From Moorena sp. SIOASIH (GTDB taxonomy: Bacteria > Cyanobacteriota > Cyanobacteriia > Cyanobacteriales > Coleofasciculaceae): a stretch of 64,000 bases of DNA. A program made the position numbers and the translations under genes. The notes beneath the pieces were generated by a model, which saw nothing but the letters and a program-made list of their open reading frames with translations, was not told where the DNA came from and made no database searches. Below are positions 54,312 to 63,685 of the stretch, piece by piece (the stretch's first letter is position 1; each line of letters starts with the position of its first letter). Where the stretch lies: assembly GCF_010671925.1 (NCBI RefSeq), contig NZ_JAAHIH010000005.1:186001-250000 (forward strand), written 5' to 3'.

Positions 54312-54793
54312 AAATAGGGAGTAGGGAGTAGGGAGTAGGGAGTAGGGAGGTTTGGGGAGAGGGAAGGGTGGGAAGTGTGGGAAGTGTGGGAAGTGTGGGA
54401 AGTGTGGGAATTTTTGACTAAGGGATTTCAGGTGCTCTGGATTAGGGCTTTAAAACACCGATAGCCTTTCTCTTAGTTATCTTTCTCTTACTTATAAGGT
54501 AAAGTCAATTTTTGCGATCGCTACTCCCCACCCTCCCGACTCCCGACTCCCGACTCCCTACTCCCTACTCCCTACGGGTGCATCTCCTAAAAGCTGTTTG
54601 ACCCGGTGGTGCGTTACGGGACGGACTGTTCTAACACTGGGTAGCGAGAAAATGAGGGCGAGCCCGTCCCTAACGCACCCTACTTCCTACTCCCTACTCC
54701 CGACTCCCGACTCCCTACTCCCTACTCCCTACTCCCTACTCCCATTAACCCAGAACGTTTTCACCCAATTTAGATTAAGTTAGGAATGAAGTT
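54312..54793. repeat. Repeat-filled spacer between the two PqqC-like genes
   Basis: Contains GGGAGTA (54317-54345), GTGGGAAGT (54366-54410), CGACTCC/CTACTCC arrays and the 79-bp palindromic element at 54605-54683. No gene is supported. Confidence 0.8.
54605..54683 (-). repeat. 79-bp palindromic element with GTAGGGTGCGTTAG end (copy 1)
   Basis: Same length and same ends as the element at 63554-63632, in opposite orientation; the arms pair over about 20 bp. REP/MITE-like. Confidence 0.85.
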
Positions 54794-55801
54794 ATGACGT
54801 TAACTAAGATTTTATTGAAACAGCCGCTATTTAAGAATCAAGTATGTTTAAAATTCAGTGACACCAGGGTCGAAATTCGTTATCAAGACCAAGGCTGTTC
54901 GATTACAGTAGAACCTGAAAACCAAGAGGAGACTTATAAACTGTTCCAGCTGTTGCAGTTTGGGGGAATGTCTCCAGAGGAATTGGGTCACGAGTGTCCA
55001 GGAATTCGAGAACAGATTCCTGACTTGCTAATAGAATTAGACCGCCGTGGTATGCTAATAGAGCGGGAGAATTCAGTGACATCTGGTGGTTTGACTGGAC
55101 ATCAATTCTACCGGGAGTTATACCGATTCCTAGGGCGTCTGAAAAGACGATTTCCCGAGTCTCCCTACACCGTAAAGATGGTAGACGGGACGATTACCAG
55201 AGAGCAGTTGATTGGCTATAGTTTGGAATCCTACCACGTTACTCATCTGTGTCCGAGTTTGCTGGCTCCGTCTTTAGCCAATTATGAATCACCTAAGACT
55301 CGCCAAATCCTCCGGGAATTCTTTGGGTCTGAGTTGCACCATGACCGTTTGATCGAGAAATCCTTGAAGAGTGTGGGAATTTCTAATCAGCAACTGCAAC
55401 GGATGCAGCCATTACCGATGACCTTTGCGGTTTGTTCAAGTCTGGCAGTTTTTGCGCTTTCGCATCCACTCAGCTTCAAGGCAGCATTATTACTGTTTGA
55501 AGAAGACAGCGAGGAGTTCCACCAGTTATTCAAACAGCGGTGTCAAGATTTGGATTTGCCTTGTGAGTTTTATCAACCAATCTTGCTCCATGCCAAAATT
55601 AATGAGGATGGAGCACATGACCAGATTACCGAGGTTTTGTTAGCAGACGTAGCTTATGTTTCACCAGAAGACCAATTAGTGGTGAAGAAGAACATGACTG
55701 CCCTAATGGAATCTATGGTGCTACGGACTCACGAGATTTTGGATTATTATGGTAATCCACAGAACCGAATTCCTCGCTGTTTTGATACCATAGGGTGCTA
55801 A
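54794..55801 (+). CDS. Probable PqqD-like domain plus heme-oxygenase-fold protein B
   Basis: 335 residues, ATG preceded by AGGAA. Same architecture as the 53262 protein. Residues 10-100 form a winged-helix-like domain (VCLKFSDTRVEIRYQDQGCSI, then YKLFQLLQFGGMSPEEL and IPDLLIELDRRGMLI). A helical domain follows with candidate metal ligands IGYSLESYHVTHLC, FFGSELHHDRLIEKSL and a late MESMVLRTHEILDYYGN. The E, H and D/H spacing is closer to known heme-oxygenase-like oxidases than in protein A, so this may be the active member of the pair and A a partner. I infer a role in maturing the Pro/Cys-rich peptides upstream. Confidence 0.68.
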   Translation: MTLTKILLKQPLFKNQVCLKFSDTRVEIRYQDQGCSITVEPENQEETYKLFQLLQFGGMSPEELGHECPGIREQIPDLLIELDRRGMLIERENSVTSGGLTGHQFYRELYRFLGRLKRRFPESPYTVKMVDGTITREQLIGYSLESYHVTHLCPSLLAPSLANYESPKTRQILREFFGSELHHDRLIEKSLKSVGISNQQLQRMQPLPMTFAVCSSLAVFALSHPLSFKAALLLFEEDSEEFHQLFKQRCQDLDLPCEFYQPILLHAKINEDGAHDQITEVLLADVAYVSPEDQLVVKKNMTALMESMVLRTHEILDYYGNPQNRIPRCFDTIGC

Positions 55802-55802
55802 G

Positions 55803-55925
<123 letters not shown>

Positions 55926-56009
55926 AGGCTGATAACTGATACGCGACACGCTGATAACTGATACGCGACACGCTGATAACTGATTGCTGATTGCTGATTG
56001 CTAGTTTTA

Positions 56010-57005
56010 TTAGTACTCAAAAGGTCCTAACGGCTCATCATCTTCTTCAGACAGGTCGATGGGTTTGTAATCCACATAATCGCTTTGGTCTGAGTAGTTA
56101 GAGGATGTTTCCTCGCTTGGGGTGGTACGACGCTTTCTTTCCCTTGAGGCTATCTGTGAGTCATAGTTTTCTGAGTCATAGTTTCCTGAGTCATAGTTTT
56201 CTGTAGATTCACGACGAGAACGGCTACGGCGAACGGGTCTGTCTTCCCTATCCCTGTCTAGATCTCTGTCTAGATCTCTGTCTAGATCTCTGTCTAGATC
56301 CCGATCTAAGTTAGCCTCCCAAGTGTCTACGGATCGTTCTACAGGTCGTTCCACAGATTGTTCCGAAGGACGAGAACGTCTACTACGAGATGGTCTGTCT
56401 TCCCAATCACTATCTAACTTAGCCTGCCAGGTCTCTCTAGGTCGTTCTGAAAATTGACCATTAGAACGAGGGCGGCGTTTACGCGATCGCTCTTCTAGCC
56501 TAGATTCCTCTAAACTCCCTCGACTCCTTGAACGGCGGGTTTCTGATTCATAACGGTCTGTGCGCCTTTCCCTGGAATCTGCTGTGGGCCGCAAGCGAGG
56601 GTTGGAGTATCGCTGCTCTACCGGCTCTAATTCATCGTATTCATCATAAACATTAGCTTCTTGTGGTTCTTCGCGGTAATAGTTACGGCTAACTGGTCGC
56701 TGGCGGTCTTCAAACCCAGCATCTTCCCGGGCTTTTTTGGTGGCAACGCCCCGTAACCGCAGACTTTCCACACCAAAAAATATTGCTGTACCGCTCAACA
56801 ACAGCTGGCTCAACTGCAAAATCGGATCGAGTCGCCATCCCTGAGTCACCAGAATAAAGCCACAAACTACCCCGACCACAGTGAAAAAGATATCATGGTC
56901 TCTGGCTAGTTCTGGACGAACCGAGCGCAGGAAATAGAGTCCTGCTCCGGCAAGCATCAAGAATATGCCCAAAAGGCTAGCTGAATTAAACCCAAAATTT
57001 ACCAT
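56010..57005 (-). CDS. ycf66: Ycf66-family membrane protein with long charged tail
   Basis: 331 residues. The N-terminal 95 residues carry three hydrophobic segments in the Ycf66 pattern (ASLLGIFLMLAGAGLYFLRS, DIFFTVVGVVCGFILVTQGW, LSQLLLSGTAIFFGVESL). The remaining 230 residues are a disordered, Arg/Ser/Asp/Glu-rich tail including a DLDRDLDRD repeat encoded by 12-bp DNA repeats, and YDSENYDS copies. Ycf66 is found in cyanobacteria and some plastids; its function is not established. It sits next to psbX, an arrangement I know from other cyanobacteria. The tail is long for the family and probably evolves by slippage. Confidence 0.88.
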   Translation of the reverse strand: MVNFGFNSASLLGIFLMLAGAGLYFLRSVRPELARDHDIFFTVVGVVCGFILVTQGWRLDPILQLSQLLLSGTAIFFGVESLRLRGVATKKAREDAGFEDRQRPVSRNYYREEPQEANVYDEYDELEPVEQRYSNPRLRPTADSRERRTDRYESETRRSRSRGSLEESRLEERSRKRRPRSNGQFSERPRETWQAKLDSDWEDRPSRSRRSRPSEQSVERPVERSVDTWEANLDRDLDRDLDRDLDRDLDRDREDRPVRRSRSRRESTENYDSGNYDSENYDSQIASRERKRRTTPSEETSSNYSDQSDYVDYKPIDLSEEDDEPLGPFEY

Positions 57006-57207
57006 TGCTGCTCTCCTATGGTCAGTCAGTCTTATGGTAGCGAGTGATTGCTATTAAACTCTACTGTAACTGGAGAACAACAATTTTACTCCTAGATCAG
57101 GAGAGATTCTTAATATAAAAACTGAGCGGGTTGTGAACCCACTCAATTTCCTGCTATCGAAGCTTCGCCTTATTTCGTTTAAGGCATAGATAGTAGAGAT
57201 TTCGTTA

Positions 57208-57324
57208 TTATCTTTTGATCTTATCGCTCTGGCTAAAGACGATTAGTGCCGCTGTGGCAGGAATAACCACAATGATAGTACCCCAAAGTAAACTCCACAT
57301 AAAGTTGGCTAATGAAGGTGTCAT
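57208..57324 (-). CDS. psbX: Photosystem II reaction centre protein PsbX
   Basis: 38 residues, too short for usual ORF cut-offs: begins MTPSLANFMWSLLWG and ends SQSDKIKR, with one membrane helix (GTIIVVIPATAALIVF). This matches the single-helix PsbX subunit of photosystem II, located near cytochrome b559 and the QB site. AGGAG lies 6 bp before the ATG. The neighbour Ycf66 gene is downstream on the same strand (about 200 bp). Confidence 0.95.
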   Translation of the reverse strand: MTPSLANFMWSLLWGTIIVVIPATAALIVFSQSDKIKR

Positions 57325-57361
57325 AAAAACTCCTAGTTAATTTGTAAACCTTGTTTGTGAT

Positions 57362-57585
57362 TAAGCATTCAGCATTCAGCTATCAGCTATCAGCGATTAG
57401 CGCTACGCCCACGCTACTTGAGGTGCTAGCAGGAGCGATAACTGCACGGGGTCGGATGAGTAAAACCAGCAGGGATTTTAAACCAGCCGTACCAGCACCC
57501 CCCAACTGGTTTACTACCCGTTGATTAGCTGACGGCACCTCAAGTAGCGTGAGCCAAAGGCTCACGGCTGATAGCTGAATGCTTA
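57362..57585. repeat. TAAGCATTCAGC-bounded element with unique centre
   Basis: Ends TAAGCATTCAGC / GCTGAATGCTTA, with a second nested pair (CGCTACTTGAGGTGC / GCACCTCAAGTAGCG) around a roughly 100-bp non-repetitive core. It is the clearest whole copy of this element family in the window. The remaining 57600-57899 stretch is further repeat and shows no gene. Confidence 0.8.
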
Positions 57586-57823
57586 CAAGAACATGATACT
57601 ATTATTGAGAAACTTTAAATTAAATTAACTACAATCACAAGGACACTGGTAAGCCACCTAGCCACCTAAGGCGGCAGGTAAGCATTCAGCTATCAGTTAT
57701 CAGCGTGTCGCGTATCAGTTATCAGCTATCAGCGTGTCGCGTATCAGCCATTGGCCTGTAGCCACGCTACTGTTCCCGCAGCGTGCCCGTAGCGCAGTAC
57801 TTTTGAATAAAATAAGCTGACCA

Positions 57824-57856
<33 letters not shown>

Positions 57857-57899
57857 GGTGGCACCGGAATACATTTGTGATCATTAGAATAAATAAGCC

Positions 57900-58184
57900 A
57901 TGACTGCTGCTACGATTGCTATCTGGACTCTTGGTCCGTTACTCGGACTAATGATCTTCTTGTTTATCTTTCGCATTGTTCTGACCTGGTACCCTCAGGT
58001 AGACCTGAATCGCTTGCCATTTAATCTAGTAGCTTGGCCAACGGAACCCTTTTTAGTGCCAATGCGCAAAATTGTCCCTCCCATTGGTGGGGTTGATATT
58101 AGCCCAATTATTTGGGTAGGGATTTTCAGCCTGCTGCGGGAAATTCTGTTAGGTCAGCAGGGAATCCTCAGGATGATGATCTAG
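57900..58184 (+). CDS. YggT-family membrane protein
   Basis: 94 residues with two membrane helices (LGPLLGLMIFLFIFRIVLTWYP and a C-terminal VDISPIIWVGIFSLLREILL) and the family core LVAWPTEPFLVPMRKIVPPIGGVDISP. YggT (Ycf19) proteins are implicated in membrane organisation, osmotic tolerance and thylakoid or nucleoid arrangement. It lies between psbX and accC, an association common in cyanobacteria. No clear ribosome binding site is visible. Confidence 0.93.
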   Translation: MTAATIAIWTLGPLLGLMIFLFIFRIVLTWYPQVDLNRLPFNLVAWPTEPFLVPMRKIVPPIGGVDISPIIWVGIFSLLREILLGQQGILRMMI

Positions 58185-58680
58185 AAGGTTGAAGGGTTGT
58201 AGGTTCTCTATCAGAATGCAGAATTAAGAATTAAGAATTTAGAATTTAGAATTTAGAATTTAGAATTAAGAATTTAGAATTAAGAATTTAGAACTCTACA
58301 TTCTTAATTCTAAAATGTTGCAGGTTGTTTGGTTGTTCGCCTTTGGCGTTCGGTGTAGGGTAGGTTGTTTGGTTGAACGCGATTGCGTGGCCTTTTGGCC
58401 AAGGTTGAAGGTTGAAGGTTAGAGGTTGTAGGTTACAGCTTGCCGGTTGCAGCTTATCGGTTGCAGGGGTAATATGTAACCATTCACTTACCTCCAATGG
58501 TTTTAGCTTTCCCAGCGAGAAGCCCCACGCCTGAAAGTGAAACGTCAGGGTGGGACGGGGCGTATAAACCGTTGAAGTATAACAAGACGCGATCGCTTAG
58601 CGTGCGCGTAGCGCTATCGCTAATTACCAAGGACTTACTTTTGTTTTTCTTCCTACTTCTGCCTTCAGCATAGCTGCGGT
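58185..58680. other. Repeat-rich gap between convergent yggT and accC
   Basis: AATTTAG arrays (58225-58290), GGTTGAAGGTT/GGTTGCAGCTT repeats (58360-58470) and a GCGATCGC site. No gene recognised. Confidence 0.75.
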
Positions 58681-60027
58681 TCAGGTCATCATTTCCTTCT
58701 CGACAAAATTGGTATAGACCTGACCCTCAAGAAAGGCTGGTGTCTCTAGAATTTTTTGATGGAAAGTCAGGGTGGTGGTGACTCCGGTAATGGCACACTC
58801 CCTTAAGGCTCGTTTCATGCGCTGAATGGCAGCATCACGGGTGGGACCCCAAACGATTAATTTGCCAATCAGAGAGTCGTAATAGGGGGGGATTTCGTAA
58901 TCGGGGTAAACATGGGAATCCATGCGCACCCATGGTCCTCCTGGTGGTAGGTAAGCACTAATTCGTCCTGGTTGGGGACGGAAACTGTGGTCTGGGTCTT
59001 CGGCATTGATCCGACATTCGATGGCGTGACCTTTGAGAGTAACTTGGTCTTGGGTCAGGCTTAGTTTCTCCCCTTGAGCAATTTTAATTTGTTCGGCGAT
59101 CAAGTCTAGACCGGTGATCATCTCGGTGACTGGGTGTTCTACCTGAATTCGGGTGTTCATTTCCATAAAGTAGAACTCACCAGAGGCATCTAAGAGAAAC
59201 TCTACTGTGCCAACTCCGACGTAATTGATGGACTTAGCGGCCATTACCGCAGCATTACCCATTTTTGCCCGCAATTCTGGGTCAAGCACTGGGCTAGGGG
59301 CTTCTTCCAGTAGCTTTTGGTGACGCCGTTGGATCGAGCAGTCTCGCTCACCCAAGTGGATTACGTTGCCGTGACTATCAGCTAAAATTTGAATCTCGAT
59401 ATGGCGAGGGCGTTGAATAAATTTTTCAATATATACCCCGCCATTACCAAAGGCAGCTTGGGCTTCCCCTTGAGCAGCTTGGAAGAGTTTAATCAATTGG
59501 CTGTCATCCTGTACCAGGCGCATACCCCTTCCTCCACCACCAGCAGTGGCTTTAATCATGACAGGATACCCAATTTGACGTGCGATCGCATAAGCTTCTT
59601 GCTCAGAGCTGACTAATCCATCACTTCCGGGGACTGTGGGCACACCAGCTCGTTGCATGGTTTCTTTGGCCGTAGATTTATCCCCCATGGCTCGGATCGC
59701 TTCTGGGGTAGGACCGATGAAAGAAATCTGATGATCAGCACAGATTTCAGCAAAACGGGCATTTTCTGATAAGAAACCATAGCCTGGATGAATGGCAGTG
59801 GCGTTGCGAGTGAGGGCTGCAGCAATAATATTAGGTATATTTAAATAACTTTTGTTGCTGGGGGGGTCCCCAATACAAACTGCTTCATCGGCCAGTTCGA
59901 CATTAAGAGCATGTTGGTCAATGGTCGAGTGAACTGCAACGGTGGGAATCCCCATCTCCTCACAGGTTCGGATAATCCGTAAGGCAATTTCCCCACGATT
60001 GGCAATTAAGATCTTTGAAAATTTCAT
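58681..60027 (-). CDS. accC: Biotin carboxylase subunit of acetyl-CoA carboxylase
   Basis: 448 residues, full length. It carboxylates biotin on AccB using ATP and bicarbonate, the first step of fatty-acid synthesis. Visible signatures: KILIANRGEIALRIIRTCEE at the N-terminus, the ATP-grasp glycine loop ATAGGGGRGMRLV, and catalytic/metal residues in FYFMEMNTRIQVEHPVTE and GHAIECRINAEDP. ATG start. It is followed on the opposite strand by yggT. Confidence 0.98.
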   Translation of the reverse strand: MKFSKILIANRGEIALRIIRTCEEMGIPTVAVHSTIDQHALNVELADEAVCIGDPPSNKSYLNIPNIIAAALTRNATAIHPGYGFLSENARFAEICADHQISFIGPTPEAIRAMGDKSTAKETMQRAGVPTVPGSDGLVSSEQEAYAIARQIGYPVMIKATAGGGGRGMRLVQDDSQLIKLFQAAQGEAQAAFGNGGVYIEKFIQRPRHIEIQILADSHGNVIHLGERDCSIQRRHQKLLEEAPSPVLDPELRAKMGNAAVMAAKSINYVGVGTVEFLLDASGEFYFMEMNTRIQVEHPVTEMITGLDLIAEQIKIAQGEKLSLTQDQVTLKGHAIECRINAEDPDHSFRPQPGRISAYLPPGGPWVRMDSHVYPDYEIPPYYDSLIGKLIVWGPTRDAAIQRMKRALRECAITGVTTTLTFHQKILETPAFLEGQVYTNFVEKEMMT

Positions 60028-60501
60028 AGAATAGCTTGGCTATATAGGGTTTTTAGTTGAGATGTGAAACTAGGATTGATGGGGAAAGATAGGGAGGTGT
60101 GGGGAGGGTGGGAGGTGTGGGGCGGGGGCGCGGGAAGTGTGGGAAGTGTGGGGAGCCAGATCAGCAAGATAGTTTATCTAGCAATTATCAGATTCATGAG
60201 CTACACATTATTTTTAACCATTTGCACCCTACCCATGTTTGAGACACCCACTAAACAAACTCTTAACCTACTCCCTACTCCCTACTCCCTGCGCCCTAAA
60301 ACCAATAAATTTATACCTCACCCAATTGATAAATGCTATAAAATGTTAAGTTTTAGGTGTTCATAGGTGATGCCTAGTGCTATCATGCCTAAATTAGGTT
60401 TACCCGTCAATTTAAGTTTGACAGCAATTTTGATAGAAATTTTCTGATCTAGGCTTTGCAGCTCAGTACTGTTGTATGGTATCCTAATAAATGAGTTATT
60501 A

Positions 60502-60582
60502 GCGGATGTGGTGGAATGGTAGACACGCACGCTTGAGGGGCGTGTGGCGAAAGCCATGCGAGTTCGAGTCTCGCCATCCGCA
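60502..60582 (+). tRNA. tRNA-Leu, anticodon GAG
   Basis: Acceptor GCGGATG/CATCCGC, anticodon arm CACGC-TTGAGGG-GCGTG (anticodon GAG), long variable arm TGGCGAAAGCCA as in class II tRNAs, T arm GCGAG-TTCGAGT-CTCGC, discriminator A. No encoded CCA. Confidence 0.95.
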
Positions 60583-60719
60583 TAGAACAGGCTGGAGTTG
60601 TGGGCAACTTCGCAACGGAGAGCTTCGGCTCAGGGCATAAAAATTGACGAGAACATTATCATAAAAGCGATGCAGCATCATAAAAGCGATGCAGCACTAT
60701 GGGAAAATGGCGCACCATT

Positions 60720-60845
60720 GCCTCTTGCCTCTTGCCTCTTGCCTTTTGCCTTTTGCCTCTTGCCTCTTGCCACACCTCCCTTTCTCCCCACACTTCCCAC
60801 CCTTCCCACCCTCCCGATTCCCGATTCCCGATTCCCGATTCCCGC
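60720..60845. repeat. CTCTTGC, CTTCCCACC and GATTCCC tandem arrays
   Basis: Three short arrays in series between tRNA-Leu and the creatininase-family gene; a pair of GATGCAGCA copies precedes them at 60668-60696. Confidence 0.85.
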
Positions 60846-60851
60846 CAGCCA

Positions 60852-61661
60852 TCACCTCTTCGTAACATCAGGCTGCTGAAACCGATAGATATCCCGAATC
60901 ACGTTTACCCAACCATCACAAAGAGAGGCTAATAAGCGATCGCCTTTTTCCTCAGTTGCTGCTGTGGCATCCCCGAGTACTCCACTCTGAGTCAACCCCT
61001 TGGTCAGCCAAGCAAAGGACAATTGTCCTTCCATACTCAATAGACTATCCTCGGGCAATCCCTGGGGATATTCCTTTACTGCCCGATCCATTTTCACTTG
61101 ACCGGGGAGTAGACAGAGCATGATACTAGTTTCTAAATCTCCCCCATGAATCCCTAATTCTAATTCTTTCTGGGTAGCTAATTCCTTGGCCATGTTAGGC
61201 ACGCCCCAGGTAAACAAGGGGAAGACCATAAAGTCTTCATGCTTCTGGTGAATATCCCGTGCTGCAATTTCCATCACTTGGGGTTGTCCGCCATGGGAAT
61301 TCATCAGTACTAACTTCCGAAACCCACACCGATAGATACTATCAGCCATTTCCATCAGCACCGCTAGCAAGGTTTGAGCACTAAGGGTAATGGTGCCAGG
61401 AAAATGCCAATGCTCATTGGATTTACCGTAATAAAGGGGAGGCAAAGCATAAGCTGGGATTTCTGGGTCTAAGCAGCCTAAGGCTTTGCCCAAGACTCCC
61501 ACCCCAATCGCCGCATCTACAATCAGCGGTAAATGGGGGCCATGCTGCTCAATGGAAGCGACCGGCTGAATAATCACAACATTTTCTTTGTCTGGCATCT
61601 GTTCGATATCAGTCCAGGTCAGATAAGGGAAAAACCGTTCCGGAGGAATGAAAGTGTGCAT
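60852..61661 (-). CDS. Creatininase-family amidohydrolase
   Basis: 269 residues. Metal-binding pattern of the creatininase/MftE family is visible: Glu and His in VASIEQHGPHLPL, Asp in IVDAAIG, NSHGGQPQ and HGGDLETS. These enzymes hydrolyse C-N bonds in small amides or, for MftE, trim a modified peptide. Cyanobacterial members of this type are widespread and of unproven substrate. Given the RiPP-like locus 5 kb away a peptidase role is conceivable, but the distance and intervening housekeeping genes make that speculative. The 5' flank is a GTGGGAGG-type repeat. Confidence 0.88.
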   Translation of the reverse strand: MHTFIPPERFFPYLTWTDIEQMPDKENVVIIQPVASIEQHGPHLPLIVDAAIGVGVLGKALGCLDPEIPAYALPPLYYGKSNEHWHFPGTITLSAQTLLAVLMEMADSIYRCGFRKLVLMNSHGGQPQVMEIAARDIHQKHEDFMVFPLFTWGVPNMAKELATQKELELGIHGGDLETSIMLCLLPGQVKMDRAVKEYPQGLPEDSLLSMEGQLSFAWLTKGLTQSGVLGDATAATEEKGDRLLASLCDGWVNVIRDIYRFQQPDVTKR

Positions 61662-62111
61662 AAGAGTGTGGGGAGGGTGGGAAGTGTGGGAGGTGTGGGG
61701 AGAGGGGGAGGGAAGAAGAGTGTGGGAGATGAAAAATAACTTATATAGCGTTTCTGATACTTATGAGGTACATTAAATTTTCCCATGGGTGACTCCCTGC
61801 TCCGAAGTCCCTACTCCGAAGTCCCTACTCCCATTAACTATAGATTACTTTGGCCACCCGACTTTAATTGGTATTTTTTTACACTCACGAGGCCCAGAGG
61901 TTCGTTCACCAGGTTCAGAGACTAATGCGATCGCATCAGCCTAAATTAGCCTACCCTTAGTGCAATGGATTACTATAGACAAAAATTACCTATTAGTGTA
62001 CCCAAAAACGAATTAGAACTCGCAGCATTACTTATGATACATATACAGTCTTGAACCCTTGATCATCTCACACCCCACACCCCACACCCCACACCCCACA
62101 CCCCACCCCTG
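61662..62111. other. Repeat-bearing gap upstream of the ATPase gene
   Basis: GTGTGGGAGG repeats (61668-61730), CTCCGAAGTCC repeats (61797-61830) and a CACCCCA 7-bp array (62067-62107) that ends 4 bp before the ATG. No gene recognised. Confidence 0.75.
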
Positions 62112-63461
62112 ATGACTCTAAATTTCACCGAGTTTTACAAAGCCACTAACCCAAGCAAAACCCTAGATCTCACCCAGGCAGAAGACCAGAAGCTCTATAT
62201 CGATTTTTCTTCTGTCCGGGGGGGAGCACTGATTGAGCAACTGAAAGCTCCAATTACTCTATTCTCGGAAAACCAGCCCACCTGTCAACTATTTACCGGA
62301 CATATTGGTTGTGGGAAGTCTACGGAATTATCTCGACTCAAGGCTGAGTTGCTAGCAGAAAACTTTCATGTGGTTTACTTCGAGTCGGATCAGGACTTGG
62401 AGATGAATGATGTGGATGTGGGGGATATTTTATTAGTTATTGCTCGCCAGGTCAGTGAAAGTTTGGAAGCTAGCCAGGTTAACTTACAACTAAAAGGCTT
62501 TAAAGCTTTCCTACAGGAAATTACCACATTGTTGGGTTCCGATGTGACTGGGGTTGAGGTTAAGATTCCCAAGGTTGGTGAGTTTGGGGTCAAGGAAAAA
62601 CAGGGAGAGTATTCTTTATCGGCAGGGATTGCCAAGATTACCACGAAAGCTAAAAATAGCCCAACCTTGCGTAATCGGTTGCGGGATTATATTGAACCTC
62701 GTACCAAAACCATTATTGATGTCATTAATACGGAGTTGATTGAACCTGCGATCGCTCAACTCCAACACCAGGGAAAACGGGGACTAGTGGTAATCGTGGA
62801 TAACCTTGACCGGGTGGAAATTGTGCCGAAGTCTTGGGGGAGACCACAACCGGAATATTTATTTGTAGACCGGGGAGAACAGTTGCGCCAACTCAACTGT
62901 CATGTAATTTATACCATGCCCCTAGGGCTACGATTTTGTAATGATATCAATCGGCTTACCAATCGTTTCGGGGTTGAGCCAAAGGTGTTACCCATGGTGC
63001 CAGTAACGCAACGGAATGGTAAAGAGTGTCAGGAAGGAATGGCACAGCTCAGAGCGATGGTAATGGCTAGAGCTTTCCCTAAGCTAGCATCAGCGCAACG
63101 GTTGCAGGGGATTGCGGAAGTGTTTGATGCACCGGAAACCCTGGACAGACTCTGTTCTATCAGTGGTGGTCATGTGCGGGAGTTACTGGCAATGATTCGG
63201 GATTGGATTATGCTGGAGGGCAAGTTACCGCTATCCCGGGCAAGGTTAGACCAGGTTATTCTCAGTCGCTGTAATAAACTCCGATTAGCGATTGAGGAAG
63301 AAGAGTGGAAATTATTGCGTCAGGTGCATCAGAGCCTTGAACTAAGTGGTGACGACCATTATCGGGTGCTGGTGCGTAGTCTATTTGTGTATGAGTACTA
63401 TGATACTCAAGGGTCTTGGTTTACAGTCAATCCGATTCTGGTAGAAACGGGCAAGTTGTAA
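62112..63461 (+). CDS. STAND-like P-loop ATPase of unknown role
   Basis: 449 residues. An N-terminal FYKATNPSKTLDL region leads to Walker A TGHIGCGKSTELSRL (near 60), and Walker B is GLVVIVDNLDRVE (near 232). The C-terminus is helical and winged-helix-like. This pattern occurs in cyanobacterial AAA/STAND-type ATPases of uncharacterised function, often paired with a second gene. The partial gene that starts at 63686 on the same strand may be that partner, although a repeat array and a palindromic element lie between. No membrane segments. Confidence 0.82.
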   Translation: MTLNFTEFYKATNPSKTLDLTQAEDQKLYIDFSSVRGGALIEQLKAPITLFSENQPTCQLFTGHIGCGKSTELSRLKAELLAENFHVVYFESDQDLEMNDVDVGDILLVIARQVSESLEASQVNLQLKGFKAFLQEITTLLGSDVTGVEVKIPKVGEFGVKEKQGEYSLSAGIAKITTKAKNSPTLRNRLRDYIEPRTKTIIDVINTELIEPAIAQLQHQGKRGLVVIVDNLDRVEIVPKSWGRPQPEYLFVDRGEQLRQLNCHVIYTMPLGLRFCNDINRLTNRFGVEPKVLPMVPVTQRNGKECQEGMAQLRAMVMARAFPKLASAQRLQGIAEVFDAPETLDRLCSISGGHVRELLAMIRDWIMLEGKLPLSRARLDQVILSRCNKLRLAIEEEEWKLLRQVHQSLELSGDDHYRVLVRSLFVYEYYDTQGSWFTVNPILVETGKL

Positions 63462-63467
63462 CGTAGG

Positions 63468-63547
63468 GAATCGGGAATCGGGAATCGGGAATCGGGAATC
63501 GGGAATCGGGAATCGGGAATCGGGAATCGGGAATCGGGAATCGGGTT
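63468..63547. repeat. GGGAATC 7-bp tandem array
   Basis: About eleven nearly perfect units just after the ATPase stop codon. Confidence 0.95.
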
Positions 63548-63553
63548 AGTTGC

Positions 63554-63632
63554 GTAGGGTGCGTTAGGGACCGGCCCGCTCTGACCACCTCGAGCGAGAG
63601 TGTTGGGACAGCCGGTCCCGTAACGCACCACC
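63554..63632 (+). repeat. 79-bp palindromic element with GTAGGGTGCGTTAG end (copy 2)
   Basis: Begins GTAGGGTGCGTTAGGGAC and ends GTCCCGTAACGCACCACC-like sequence; the arms pair with one or two mismatches. Homologous to 54605-54683. Confidence 0.85.
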
Positions 63633-63685
63633 TCAAAGTCAGACCTTGAATTTGGAAACACCATGACACCGATTGCCATAACTCC

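Noticed and set aside
54598..54783. Plus-strand ORF translating to SLLPTPYS-type repeats
   Set aside because: Product of CTACTCC heptamers read in frame; many such ORFs (e.g. near 32286, 39548, 60598, 63407) arise this way.
60499..60681. Minus-strand ORF over tRNA-Leu
   Set aside because: Antisense of a complete tRNA cloverleaf.
60852..61661. Creatininase-family protein as the leader peptidase of the RiPP-like locus
   Set aside because: MftE is a relative that trims a peptide, but this gene is 5 kb away beyond ycf66, psbX, yggT and accC, and similar genes are common in cyanobacteria; there is no direct link.
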